Assembly (NCBI GenBank): GCA_002368955.1
Contig: DFDY01000049.1
Location: forward strand, 1 to 29,430
DNA length: 29,430 nucleotides
Source of the DNA: Bacteroidales bacterium UBA3816
GTDB taxonomy: Bacteria > Bacteroidota > Bacteroidia > Bacteroidales > P3
Direction of reading: 5' to 3'
The position numbers and the translations under genes were made by a program. The notes beneath the pieces were generated by a model. It was not told the DNA's origin. It saw only the letters and a list, made by a program, of their open reading frames with translations, and did not search any database. This document shows, piece after piece, positions 20,213 to 27,810 of this stretch (positions are counted from its first letter, which is position 1; each line of letters begins with the position of its first letter).

Positions 20213-21427
20213 TCATTTGTTGTATTTGTCAAGAATTAAATCTGCCACGATGGTAAAGGCGAAATTCTTTGTAGGGTCTTCGCTGAAATAGGAGGCCGAT
20301 TGGGGACAGATGCGGTAGGCCACTCCGAAGCCCATGTCTAGCAATCCCCAGTGCAGCAGCCCGTTGAAACCCGTGGCAGGCTCCACAATGCCCATGTAGG
20401 GCGACCGTAGCGGAAGCCCTTCCCACTGGCGCCATCCGTCGGAGTCCTGCCCGAAAAGGTGCCCCCACAGCGCATTGACCTGAATGAACGGGTGGGGCGC
20501 GGACCAATCCGTCTGCCACAGGGGCAGAGGTGCGGTATAGTTGAGGCAGACATGGGCAAAGATGTTGGCCGTGAACGTGTTTGGCGCAACGGTCAAAAAG
20601 GTGTTTTTGAAGAAATAGGTGGCGTTAGAAGTGCCGGAGACATCGAACAGGCGGCTGTAGGGGGTGCCGAGGGTGGCAAAGCCTAGCTGGGAGAAGAGGG
20701 CAAGGCCGTATTTGTCAAAAGAGGCCTTGTACTGCACAAGAGCACGAAAGTAATAAGCGAGGGCGGTGTCGGCCACGTGCCCTACGCGGGCATCGGCGGT
20801 GAGCCCAAAGGTCCAGCGCAATTGAGCGGTGAGTTCTGAGAACATTCTGACAGGGGTCTGCTGCTCGGGGTGAAGGGTGGGGTAGAGGAGGCCGGAGGCA
20901 TCGAAACGATAGTCTTCCCACGTTTGCCGGGCCCTGACGGTATAGGAGAAACCTCTAGTGGGCGTGGAACTGAGCCACAGCTCGGCTCCCTTGACGCCAA
21001 CATAGCGCGAAGAGACGTAGCCTGTGTTGGCCGAAGGGGAAAGCATTCGGTAGGGCGAGAGCCGGCGGGAGGCTGCCCGCTCAAGATCTTTGAATGCGAG
21101 GAATGCTATACGTGTCTGGCTTTTGTTGGGAAGACGGAGCTGGGCGCTGCCGCCAAATTTGAAGTCTTTGTCGCCAAAGCCATAGGCACCGTAACCGTTG
21201 AGGGTCCACTGACCCAAAAAATACTTAGCGTTGGGGCAGGATTCATTCGGCACCACCCATGTGAGGTCCAATTCCAACCGCGAACGCTCATAAAGATTGA
21301 AATTATAAATCCGTTCGGCATCGATGTATAGGGCGGTTGGGGCTTGATGGTTGGTCAGCCTTATGCTCTGAGCCTCAGCACAGAACGTTGAGAAGAGCAG
21401 TAGCACTATGACGAGTTTCCTATACAT
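20213..21427 (-). CDS. Outer-membrane beta-barrel protein, DUF5686-like, 404 aa
   Basis: Predicted outer-membrane protein of unknown function. MYRKLVIVLLLFSTFCAEAQ is a Sec signal peptide. The mature part is rich in alternating aromatic/polar strands with short turns, as in a barrel. PYSRLFDVSGTSNATYFFKNTFLTVAPNTF resembles the conserved core of the DUF5686 barrel, where the usual text is about a gene-end strand pair near LFxxxGNxTYFF. DUF5686 proteins are normally twice as long, with an N-terminal carboxypeptidase-regulatory-like domain. That part is missing here, so this is either a short relative or only superficially similar. A second in-frame ATG three codons upstream (21436) is equally possible. 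It is first in an operon with the thioredoxin-like protein, tpiA and the LolC/E-type permease, with a -7 box at 21460-21453. Confidence 0.75.
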   Translation of the reverse strand: MYRKLVIVLLLFSTFCAEAQSIRLTNHQAPTALYIDAERIYNFNLYERSRLELDLTWVVPNESCPNAKYFLGQWTLNGYGAYGFGDKDFKFGGSAQLRLPNKSQTRIAFLAFKDLERAASRRLSPYRMLSPSANTGYVSSRYVGVKGAELWLSSTPTRGFSYTVRARQTWEDYRFDASGLLYPTLHPEQQTPVRMFSELTAQLRWTFGLTADARVGHVADTALAYYFRALVQYKASFDKYGLALFSQLGFATLGTPYSRLFDVSGTSNATYFFKNTFLTVAPNTFTANIFAHVCLNYTAPLPLWQTDWSAPHPFIQVNALWGHLFGQDSDGWRQWEGLPLRSPYMGIVEPATGFNGLLHWGLLDMGFGVAYRICPQSASYFSEDPTKNFAFTIVADLILDKYNK

Positions 21428-21452
21428 GCGAGGCATATACTAAAGTGATTTG

Positions 21453-21460
21453 CAAAGATA
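21453..21460 (-). promoter_or_regulatory. -7 box of the 21427-16711 operon promoter
   Basis: The minus strand reads TATCTTTG, 26 nt before the ATG at 21427. The upstream element is degenerate (no exact TTTG at 19-20 nt). Confidence 0.6.
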
Positions 21461-21871
21461 CGCTTTTTTTGTGGTTCAGACGAAATAATTTTTAATGACC
21501 TATCTATTGCCTATATTGAAACAGTTTTGTAGGCCTGTTGTGTCAGCCGTCGCGGCACCATTCGCCATGCCGCATCTTTCGTTTACCCCGCATTGAGTCT
21601 TGGCTTTATAAACCGCTACGTCATAGGTGTGTTTGGTGAGTTTTGGGTAGTTGTTAAGCGTTTAAATACAAGTCTATTGCGTCGTTTCTTATTCGTTTCT
21701 TTCACATTTCCGCCCCGTTATTCTAGCGGATCGGAAGTGAAGGGGAACTTGATGGATTGTGGCTGGCAAGTGAGAGTGAGATGAGGTAAAATGGTGAGGA
21801 TCATTGTGAGTAATGCGCTCCTAGCCATCTTTTTTTTCAGTTTTTAGTATTCATATATTGAAAAAAAATCG
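21461..21871. other. Intergenic region between divergent operons, no gene seen
   Basis: About 410 bp with stop codons in all frames; the 63-codon frame at 21593-21784 has no protein-like features. An imperfect palindrome (about 21713-21748, TTTCCG…CGGAAG) is present. The two operon promoters lie at its ends. I see no tRNA or known riboswitch pattern. Confidence 0.5.
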
Positions 21872-21879
21872 TATTTTTG
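21872..21879 (+). promoter_or_regulatory. -7 box of the lpdA operon promoter
   Basis: TATTTTTG preceded by an A-rich tract; no exact TTTG at the usual distance. Predicted start is near 21886, giving a leader of about 55 nt to the lpdA ATG at 21941. Confidence 0.65.
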
Positions 21880-21940
21880 CAAAATTGTTTTGAGGACAAA
21901 AATATAGTAATGAATAAATAATATATTAATACAGAAAGAT

Positions 21941-23335
21941 ATGAACTACGACCTTATCGTTATCGGAAGTGGCCCCGGTGGCTACGTGGCAGCCGTCAAG
22001 GCTTCGCAATTGGGAATGAAGGCAGCCGTTGTAGAACGTGAAAATCTCGGCGGCATTTGTTTGAATTGGGGCTGTATCCCCACCAAGGCCCTGCTGAAGA
22101 GTGCGCAGGTGTTCAACTACATCTCCCATGCTGCCAACTACGGTGTGGCCGCACAGCCGGTAGAGGCCGACCTTGCTGCCATGGTGCAGCGTAGCCGTGG
22201 TGTGGCCGACACCATGAGCAAGGGCGTGCAGTTCCTGCTGAAGAAGAATAACGTAGACGTGCTTCTGGGCACCGGCAAGGTGAAACCCGACCACAAGGTG
22301 GAGGTGACTGATGCCGAAGGGCATGTTACCGAATATGAAGCCAAACATATCGTCATTGCCACCGGTGCACGCAGCAAGGTGATGCCCAGCATGCCCCAGG
22401 ACGGCAAGCACATCATTGGCTATCGTGAGGCCCTGACGCTGCCCTTCAAGCCCAAGAGCATGGTCGTCTGCGGCAGCGGTGCCATTGGCAGCGAGTTTGC
22501 CTTCTTCTATCAGAGCATTGGCGTACAGGTGACTCTGGTAGAGTTCATGCCCCAGATTCTGCCCAACGAGGATGAGGACACCGCAGCCCAAATCAGCCGC
22601 AGTTTCCGCAAGATGGGCATGAAGGTGATGGCCAACGCCAGTGTGGACAAAGTGGAGGTAGAGGGCGATGTGTGCCATGTGACCATCAAGGATATGAAGA
22701 AAAACGCCGAGGTGAAGGTGGACTGCGATGTGGTGCTGAGTGCCGTGGGCGTCATCACCAATCTGGAGAACTTGGGTCTGGAGGAGACCGGCATCCAAGT
22801 GGAACGCACCAAGATTGTGGTGGACGACTACTACCAGACCAACGTGCCGGGCTACTACGCCATAGGCGATGTGGTGCACGGACCGGCCCTCGCCCATGTG
22901 GCCAGTGCCGAAGCCATCTGCTGCGTCGAACATATTGCCGGACATCAGCCCAAGCTGGTCAACTACAGCAATATCCCGGGCTGCACCTATGTCACCCCCG
23001 AGGTGGCCAGCGTGGGTCTGACCGAGAAGAAAGCCGTCGAGGCCGGCAAAGAAATCTTGGTGGGCAAATTCTTCTTCAAAGCCAGCGGCAAGGCCACCGC
23101 GGCCGGCAACACCGACGGTTTTGTGAAGATGATTATCGACAAGAACACCGACGAAATCTTGGGCTGCCACATGTGCGGCGATAACGTCACCGAGATGATA
23201 GCCGGCATAGTCACTGCCCGCGAGAACGGTCTGACCGCCAAACAGGTGGTGGGCGCCGTCCATCCCCATCCTACCATGAGCGAGGCCGTCATGGAGGCCA
23301 TTGAGGCTGCCTATGGCTGCGCCATCCACGGTTAA
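21941..23335 (+). CDS. lpdA: Dihydrolipoyl dehydrogenase (E3 / glycine cleavage L protein), 464 aa
   Basis: FAD enzyme that reoxidises lipoyl groups of 2-oxoacid dehydrogenases or of GcvH (encoded at 2950-3327) using NAD+. The N-terminus has the FAD-binding VIGSGPGGYVAAVKA (about residues 7-21) and the redox disulfide GGICLNWGCIPTK (Cys-40 and Cys-45). The NAD-binding segment is VCGSGAIGSEFAFFYQSIG, and the second FAD motif is GYYAIGDVVHGPALAHVAS. The C-terminal interface has the catalytic HPHPTMSEAVMEA, where the second His acts with the downstream Glu. Length is standard. The E1 and E2 components are not in the window, so the sequence does not show which complex it serves. It is first in the plus-strand run that continues through recF. 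Confidence 0.97.
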   Translation: MNYDLIVIGSGPGGYVAAVKASQLGMKAAVVERENLGGICLNWGCIPTKALLKSAQVFNYISHAANYGVAAQPVEADLAAMVQRSRGVADTMSKGVQFLLKKNNVDVLLGTGKVKPDHKVEVTDAEGHVTEYEAKHIVIATGARSKVMPSMPQDGKHIIGYREALTLPFKPKSMVVCGSGAIGSEFAFFYQSIGVQVTLVEFMPQILPNEDEDTAAQISRSFRKMGMKVMANASVDKVEVEGDVCHVTIKDMKKNAEVKVDCDVVLSAVGVITNLENLGLEETGIQVERTKIVVDDYYQTNVPGYYAIGDVVHGPALAHVASAEAICCVEHIAGHQPKLVNYSNIPGCTYVTPEVASVGLTEKKAVEAGKEILVGKFFFKASGKATAAGNTDGFVKMIIDKNTDEILGCHMCGDNVTEMIAGIVTARENGLTAKQVVGAVHPHPTMSEAVMEAIEAAYGCAIHG

Positions 23336-23374
23336 AGAAAAACGAATAGATAAACTAAATAAAATTAAACCAAC

Positions 23375-24499
23375 ATGAAACTCTTACCTAAAAAACGTAT
23401 GACCGTTGCCAAAGGTTTGAAAGTATGGGTCTCCAACCACTACACACCCACGCTTTTTGGCATTCGGGGACATTATGAGTCGTCTTACAAGTCGGGCCAA
23501 TATGTTGAGACCGGCACCCCCGGTACTGGTTTCTTTATACGCAATAGTTCTAGCCATGCCTACAAGAATTATTGCAAGGCAGAGCGGTTGAAACTAGAAC
23601 CCAAATATATAAATATGGTCCGTGGAGAAGAGTTTGACTTTGACCTTGAGATTGAGCGAGCCAACAAGGCTCTCAGAATGACCAAGAATGAAATCAAGGC
23701 CAAAGTGTTGGAGGCATATGTGAACGTATTGCCTTTGGCCAAAGAGGCGGAGCTGGGCGAGCGTATCATCGAGGGCATTAAGGAATTTGGGCACCGTCGG
23801 CACCATCTGACCTCTTATCAGAGCCATGTGGTTAGCAACTACAAGTCTCGTATAGCCCGTTTGGGACATGACGTGCGCGACATTCAGCTGAATGTGACCA
23901 ACATGTGTAGCGATGAGCGCTACAACCACTTTGCCGATGTGGTCCTTCCGTTTACCGAACTGGCAGCAAGCCACCGCATATGGCATTCGCGTGAGGCCTA
24001 CGATAAACTGGAAAGCGGCCTGTCGCAGGTCTATTTCGACATGGGCATCTTCGACTTCATCCAGGCCCCACTGATGACCCCCCTGATGCGAGACAGTATC
24101 GGACAGCGCATGTTTCTCTATCCCGACTTTCTGATTGTGTCGCGCGATGCAGTTGATTTTGACTTATATGACTTGAACGATCTTACATTCTTGTTTCGCG
24201 AGGTGCCTTACGAAATGATTTCCTCGATGGTTCTCTCCAGCTATGCCGACGACGATACTTCTTCGACTTCTTCGACCCGCCACTATAGCCATAGCCGCAA
24301 CTATGACGACTTTGGAAGCGGTCTGCTGGTGAGCAAGGACACCGTGGCCAACAATGAAATGGAGAAGGAAAACAAGTTGCGCGAACGTGTGGTAGGCGAG
24401 CTTTACATTCCTGAAATAAAGACTCGTTTCTATGCACGCGACATGAAAGCCCTGAAGCACTTTGTGACAGCACTCAACGAATACAAAAAAATACAATAG
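23375..24499 (+). CDS. Conserved protein of unknown function with DUF4236-like N-terminus, 374 aa
   Basis: Function not recognised. Near the N-terminus (about residues 20-56) the sequence runs from KVWVSNHYTPTLFGIRGHYE to VETGTPGTGFFIRN. This is similar in layout to the small DUF4236 domain, whose hallmark is G-x-PGTG followed by an aromatic strand; the match is by eye and weak. The middle (about 85-200) is helical and charged. A Ser/Thr-rich linker (DDDTSSTSSTRHYSHSRNYD, about 291-310) precedes a charged helical end (KENKLRERVVGELYIPEIK… LKHFVTALNEYKKIQ). There is no signal peptide or membrane helix, so it is probably cytoplasmic. It starts 39 nt after lpdA and ends 18 nt before the M23 peptidase gene, which suggests co-transcription. 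Confidence 0.8.
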   Translation: MKLLPKKRMTVAKGLKVWVSNHYTPTLFGIRGHYESSYKSGQYVETGTPGTGFFIRNSSSHAYKNYCKAERLKLEPKYINMVRGEEFDFDLEIERANKALRMTKNEIKAKVLEAYVNVLPLAKEAELGERIIEGIKEFGHRRHHLTSYQSHVVSNYKSRIARLGHDVRDIQLNVTNMCSDERYNHFADVVLPFTELAASHRIWHSREAYDKLESGLSQVYFDMGIFDFIQAPLMTPLMRDSIGQRMFLYPDFLIVSRDAVDFDLYDLNDLTFLFREVPYEMISSMVLSSYADDDTSSTSSTRHYSHSRNYDDFGSGLLVSKDTVANNEMEKENKLRERVVGELYIPEIKTRFYARDMKALKHFVTALNEYKKIQ

Positions 24500-24517
24500 A
24501 CTCCTTTGCCCAACGGA

Positions 24518-25486
24518 ATGAAGAAGAAATACACCTACCGCTTCAATCCCCACACCCTCTCCTATGAGAAGGTGGAGGTCACCTTTCGTGACCGGCTGAA
24601 GCGTATTTCTACTACCGTTTTGTTGGGCATAGTGCTGGGGGTTGTGTTCTCTGTAGTTGCTTTCAGCCTCATCGAGTCGCCCCGCGAGCGCATGCTGGAG
24701 GGCGATATAAGTCAGTACCGAAGGGCGTTTACGGCCTTGAACCAGAGCGTTGAACGTTGCAACCGTGTGTTGGCCGACATTGAAGAACGCGACAGTGCCG
24801 TCTACCGCACCATCTTTGGCGCTTCGCCTGTGAGCGAGGGGAAGCGCCGACCGGTGCCACAGGACTATAGCAAGTTGGAAGGTCGCCAAAGCAGCCGTCT
24901 GATTATCAGTACCAAACTACGAGTCGACTCTCTTGAGCAGCGGCTCTACGCCCAGTCGGTCTCTTTGGACGAAATCTACAAGATGGCCGGCACCAAGGAA
25001 CAGCGCATGGCCACCATGCCTGCCATTATGCCTATCCGCAAGAGTCAGTGCAAAATTGTGTCGGGCTTTGGGATGCGCTACCACCCCATACTGCATTACC
25101 GCCGCATGCACACCGGTATCGACCTTACGGCCCAACCGGGTACCCCGGTCTATGCCACGGGCAACGGCACGGTGCAGTTGGCTGGCCGAGGTGGCAATAT
25201 GGGTGGCTATGGAGTGGCCGTGCTGCTCAACCATGGCTATGGCTTCCAGACTCTTTACGGTCATCTCTCCGAGGTCACCGTCACACCAGGACAGCGTGTG
25301 AGGCGCGGCGACATGATTGGCAAGGTGGGGCGCACAGGGTTGGCTTCGGGTTACCATCTTCACTATGAGGTGATTCAGAATGGCAACAAGGTGAATCCCG
25401 TTTATTTCTTCTTCAACGACCTCACCCCAGAAGAGTACGACGAGGTGCTGGAGTCTTCCAGTGTGGAGAACCAATGTCTCAGTTGA
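24518..25486 (+). CDS. Membrane-anchored M23 family metallopeptidase, 322 aa
   Basis: Probable peptidoglycan endopeptidase or amidase activator acting at the cell wall. Residues about 30-51 are a single membrane helix (ISTTVLLGIVLGVVFSVVAFSL) after a basic, cytoplasmic start. A coiled-coil-like region (about 60-160) follows, then the M23/LytM domain. Zinc ligands are His-198 and Asp-202 in MHTGIDL and His-282 in HLHYEV, with His-280 as the catalytic partner, so the site looks complete and the enzyme active. Domain landmarks VSGFGMRYHPILHYRRMHTG, GNGTVQLAGRGG and YGFQTLYGHLSEV are standard. I chose the ATG at 24518; the longer frame starts at a TTG (24506) and adds only four residues. It lies 22 nt upstream of ispH. 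Confidence 0.92.
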   Translation: MKKKYTYRFNPHTLSYEKVEVTFRDRLKRISTTVLLGIVLGVVFSVVAFSLIESPRERMLEGDISQYRRAFTALNQSVERCNRVLADIEERDSAVYRTIFGASPVSEGKRRPVPQDYSKLEGRQSSRLIISTKLRVDSLEQRLYAQSVSLDEIYKMAGTKEQRMATMPAIMPIRKSQCKIVSGFGMRYHPILHYRRMHTGIDLTAQPGTPVYATGNGTVQLAGRGGNMGGYGVAVLLNHGYGFQTLYGHLSEVTVTPGQRVRRGDMIGKVGRTGLASGYHLHYEVIQNGNKVNPVYFFFNDLTPEEYDEVLESSSVENQCLS

Positions 25487-25508
25487 TATAAAATTGATTA
25501 GACCCCCG

Positions 25509-26396
25509 ATGCAGATAAAGATTGACGATAAAGCAGGTTTTTGTTTTGGAGTGGTGAACGCCATTGGCACCGCAGAGGAGCAGCTTTCGCACAGCAAAAG
25601 GCTCTATTGCCTGGGTGACATTGTGCACAACAATGCCGAGGTGCAGCGGCTGACCCAAAAGGGCTTGCTGGTGATAGATCATGGCCAGCTTGCCTCCCTC
25701 AAAGGAGAGCGTGTGCTAATTCGGGCCCACGGAGAACCACCCTCAACTTATCGGCAGGCTGAGGAACTCGGCATCAGTCTCATTGATGCCACTTGTCCCA
25801 TTGTGCTGGCCCTGCAACAGCGCATTCGCAAGGGCTATGACGAAATGCGCCGGCTTTCGCCCGCCGGTCAGGTGGTCATCTTTGGCAAGCCCGGCCACGC
25901 CGAAGTGATTGGGCTTTGTGGCCAAACCGACAACACCGCCATTGTGGTGAGCAGCCCTGACGACCTCGATGCCATAGACTTTGCCCGACCTATCCGTCTC
26001 TATTCCCAGACCACCAAGAGTAAGGAGGACTTTTCTCAATTGATAAATAATATTGAATCCAAAATAATTCTTGCTCACGGTCATGTTGGCGACAACCAGT
26101 TCGTGGCCTACAACACTATTTGTAACCGTGTGGCCAACAGGGCTATGGAACTGGAAGAGTTTGCCCGAAGTGTCGATATCGTCCTCTTCGTTAGTGGCAA
26201 AGGCAGCTCCAACGGTCATTATCTCTATGAATACTGCAAGAACGTCCAACCCAATACCCGTTTGATTTCCAATGTCGACGAACTGCAATATGATTGGTTC
26301 GGACAGGTGGAGCGCGTCGGCATCACCGGAGCCACCAGCACACCTCGGTGGCTGATGGAGGCGGTGGGGCGCGCTATTGAAAACTCGCAAAACTAA
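25509..26396 (+). CDS. ispH: 4-hydroxy-3-methylbut-2-enyl diphosphate reductase, 295 aa
   Basis: Final enzyme of the MEP isoprenoid pathway, converting HMBPP to IPP and DMAPP with a [4Fe-4S] cluster. The three cluster ligands are Cys-12 (AGFCFG), Cys-96 (DATCP) and Cys-205 (NTICNR). The diphosphate-binding His residues are in IVHNNAEV, IRAHGE and GKPGHAE, and the substrate-binding S-x-N appears as GSSNGHYL. The catalytic Glu region conserved between them (GHAEVIGL) is intact. The ATG at 25509 gives the normal MQIKIDDKAGFCFGV start; the frame is open back to 25461 but those residues are not family-like and overlap the M23 gene. recF follows after 6 nt. Presence of IspH implies the MEP route in this organism. 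Confidence 0.96.
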   Translation: MQIKIDDKAGFCFGVVNAIGTAEEQLSHSKRLYCLGDIVHNNAEVQRLTQKGLLVIDHGQLASLKGERVLIRAHGEPPSTYRQAEELGISLIDATCPIVLALQQRIRKGYDEMRRLSPAGQVVIFGKPGHAEVIGLCGQTDNTAIVVSSPDDLDAIDFARPIRLYSQTTKSKEDFSQLINNIESKIILAHGHVGDNQFVAYNTICNRVANRAMELEEFARSVDIVLFVSGKGSSNGHYLYEYCKNVQPNTRLISNVDELQYDWFGQVERVGITGATSTPRWLMEAVGRAIENSQN

Positions 26397-26402
26397 GCTG
26401 CT

Positions 26403-27530
26403 ATGTACCTGACGAATTTCAAACTCACAAATTTCAAGACCTATGCCGAGTTGGATGTGGATTTCTGCTCCAATATCAACTGTCTGGTGGGCAATAACGG
26501 CGTTGGCAAGACCAATCTTTTGGACGCTGTCTATTATCTCTCTTTCTGCAAGAGTTTCTTCAACTCCATAGATTCGCAAAACATCCGTCAGGGCGAAGAC
26601 TTCTTTGCTATTCATGGCAGCTATCGGTTCGAACAGGACCAAGTGACGGTCTCCTGTATCCAAAAGAAAGGACAGCCGAAACAGGTCCGCTGGAACAAGA
26701 AATCATACAAGACCTTTGGCGAACATATTGGCAGGATTCCGCTGGTCATCATCTCACCGGTGGACCAGAATATCATTATGGGCGGCAGCGAGCTGCGCCG
26801 CAAGTTTGTGGACGGCGTTATCTCACAGACCGACAAAGGCTATTTGGACCACCTGCTTCAGTATCAGAAGGCCTTGGACCAGCGCAACCGACTGCTCAAA
26901 CAGTTCTATGAAGACCGCCAGTGGGATGAGCCGTCGATTGCCATTTGGGACGAGCAGCTTGTGCGCCATGGGCAGGTGCTCTATCAGGGGCGCAAAGAGT
27001 TTCTGGATGATTTCCGCCCACTCTTTGCCGACTACTATTCGTGGATTACGAACAGCCAAGAGGCGGCGGTGCTGGGCTATGTCAGTCGCTCGGAAATACC
27101 GTTAGAGCAACAACTGCAGGAAGCCCGTCAGAATGACAAATATGCCCTCTACACTACGGTTGGGCCGCACAAGGACGACTTGGAACTGGCCATCGGTGAC
27201 TTCAATATCAAGAAATTCGGCTCGCAGGGGCAGCAGAAGACTTTCGTCTTAGCCCTCAAGTTGGCACAGTTTGAGTATATCTATCGGCGTTGCGGCCAGA
27301 AACCGATACTTCTGCTTGATGACATTTTCGACAAACTGGATATGATGCGCGTCACCCAGTTGATACATTTGGTAGGGTCCGACCGATTCGGACAGGTCTT
27401 CCTCACCGACACCCAACCGGGACGGGTGGAGAATATTTTTGCCCAAATACCACAGGTGGAACACGCTCTTTTTACAGTCACCCCCGGAACACTTACTCCT
27501 ATGGACAATAACCTCGGCAGCCATGTATAG
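26403..27530 (+). CDS. recF: DNA replication and repair protein RecF, 375 aa
   Basis: SMC-like ATPase that helps load RecA at gaps through RecO and RecR. The N-terminus MYLTNFKLTNFKTYAELDVDF leads to Walker A VGNNGVGKTNLLDAV (about residues 29-43). The RecF-specific segment FFNSIDSQNIRQGEDFF follows. The signature motif is FGSQGQQKTFVLALKLAQ (about 272-289) and Walker B is PILLLDDIFDKLD (about 300-312), ending in the D-loop and VFLTDTQPG. Length is typical. Its stop overlaps the start of the DUF721 gene by 8 nt, an arrangement known from several phyla. Confidence 0.97.
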   Translation: MYLTNFKLTNFKTYAELDVDFCSNINCLVGNNGVGKTNLLDAVYYLSFCKSFFNSIDSQNIRQGEDFFAIHGSYRFEQDQVTVSCIQKKGQPKQVRWNKKSYKTFGEHIGRIPLVIISPVDQNIIMGGSELRRKFVDGVISQTDKGYLDHLLQYQKALDQRNRLLKQFYEDRQWDEPSIAIWDEQLVRHGQVLYQGRKEFLDDFRPLFADYYSWITNSQEAAVLGYVSRSEIPLEQQLQEARQNDKYALYTTVGPHKDDLELAIGDFNIKKFGSQGQQKTFVLALKLAQFEYIYRRCGQKPILLLDDIFDKLDMMRVTQLIHLVGSDRFGQVFLTDTQPGRVENIFAQIPQVEHALFTVTPGTLTPMDNNLGSHV

Positions 27531-27810
27531 TAATGAACATACATTACAGGAACTCCTCCGCAAGGCCTATCACAGGTTGGACATGGACGAAACAGCCAAC
27601 GAGATTGAGGTGAAAAGTGCCTACCGTCGAGTGGTGGGCGATTTCATCAATCGGCTGACGCCGACGGTTCGTTTTGCCAAAGGGACGCTCTCCCTTTCGA
27701 TAGCTTCGGCGGCACTGAAGCAGGAACTCTTTTATAAACGCTCTTCTCTGGCCGAAAAAATCAATGAGGCTCTCGGGCGCAAAGTGGTAAATAAAATTAT
27801 TTTTCTATGA
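27523..27810 (+). CDS. DUF721 / DciA-like protein, 95 aa
   Basis: Small protein of the DUF721 family. In bacteria that lack DnaC or DnaI, family members (DciA) act with the replicative helicase DnaB. The sequence shows the basic family pattern: an N-terminal helix (LQELLRKAYHRLDMDE), KSAYRRVVGDFINRLTPTVRFAKGTLSLSIASAALKQEL (the conserved W/V-x-x-V-G then a strand-helix pair), then FYKRSSLAEKINEALGRKVVNKIIFL. The usual tryptophan near AW..VVG is replaced by Tyr. The start ATG at 27523 lies inside the last codons of recF (8-nt overlap); earlier in-frame codons back to 27439 translate the recF region and are not family-like. Its stop overlaps the next gene by 4 nt (ATGA). The link to recF supports a replication-associated role. 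Confidence 0.88.
   Translation: MYSNEHTLQELLRKAYHRLDMDETANEIEVKSAYRRVVGDFINRLTPTVRFAKGTLSLSIASAALKQELFYKRSSLAEKINEALGRKVVNKIIFL

Noticed and set aside
20292..20305. GCCGATTGGGG inside the barrel-protein gene, similar to the REP-like motif
   Set aside because: Only the 3' part matches, it lies within a coding region, and the GGTC…GACC palindrome is absent, so it is probably chance.
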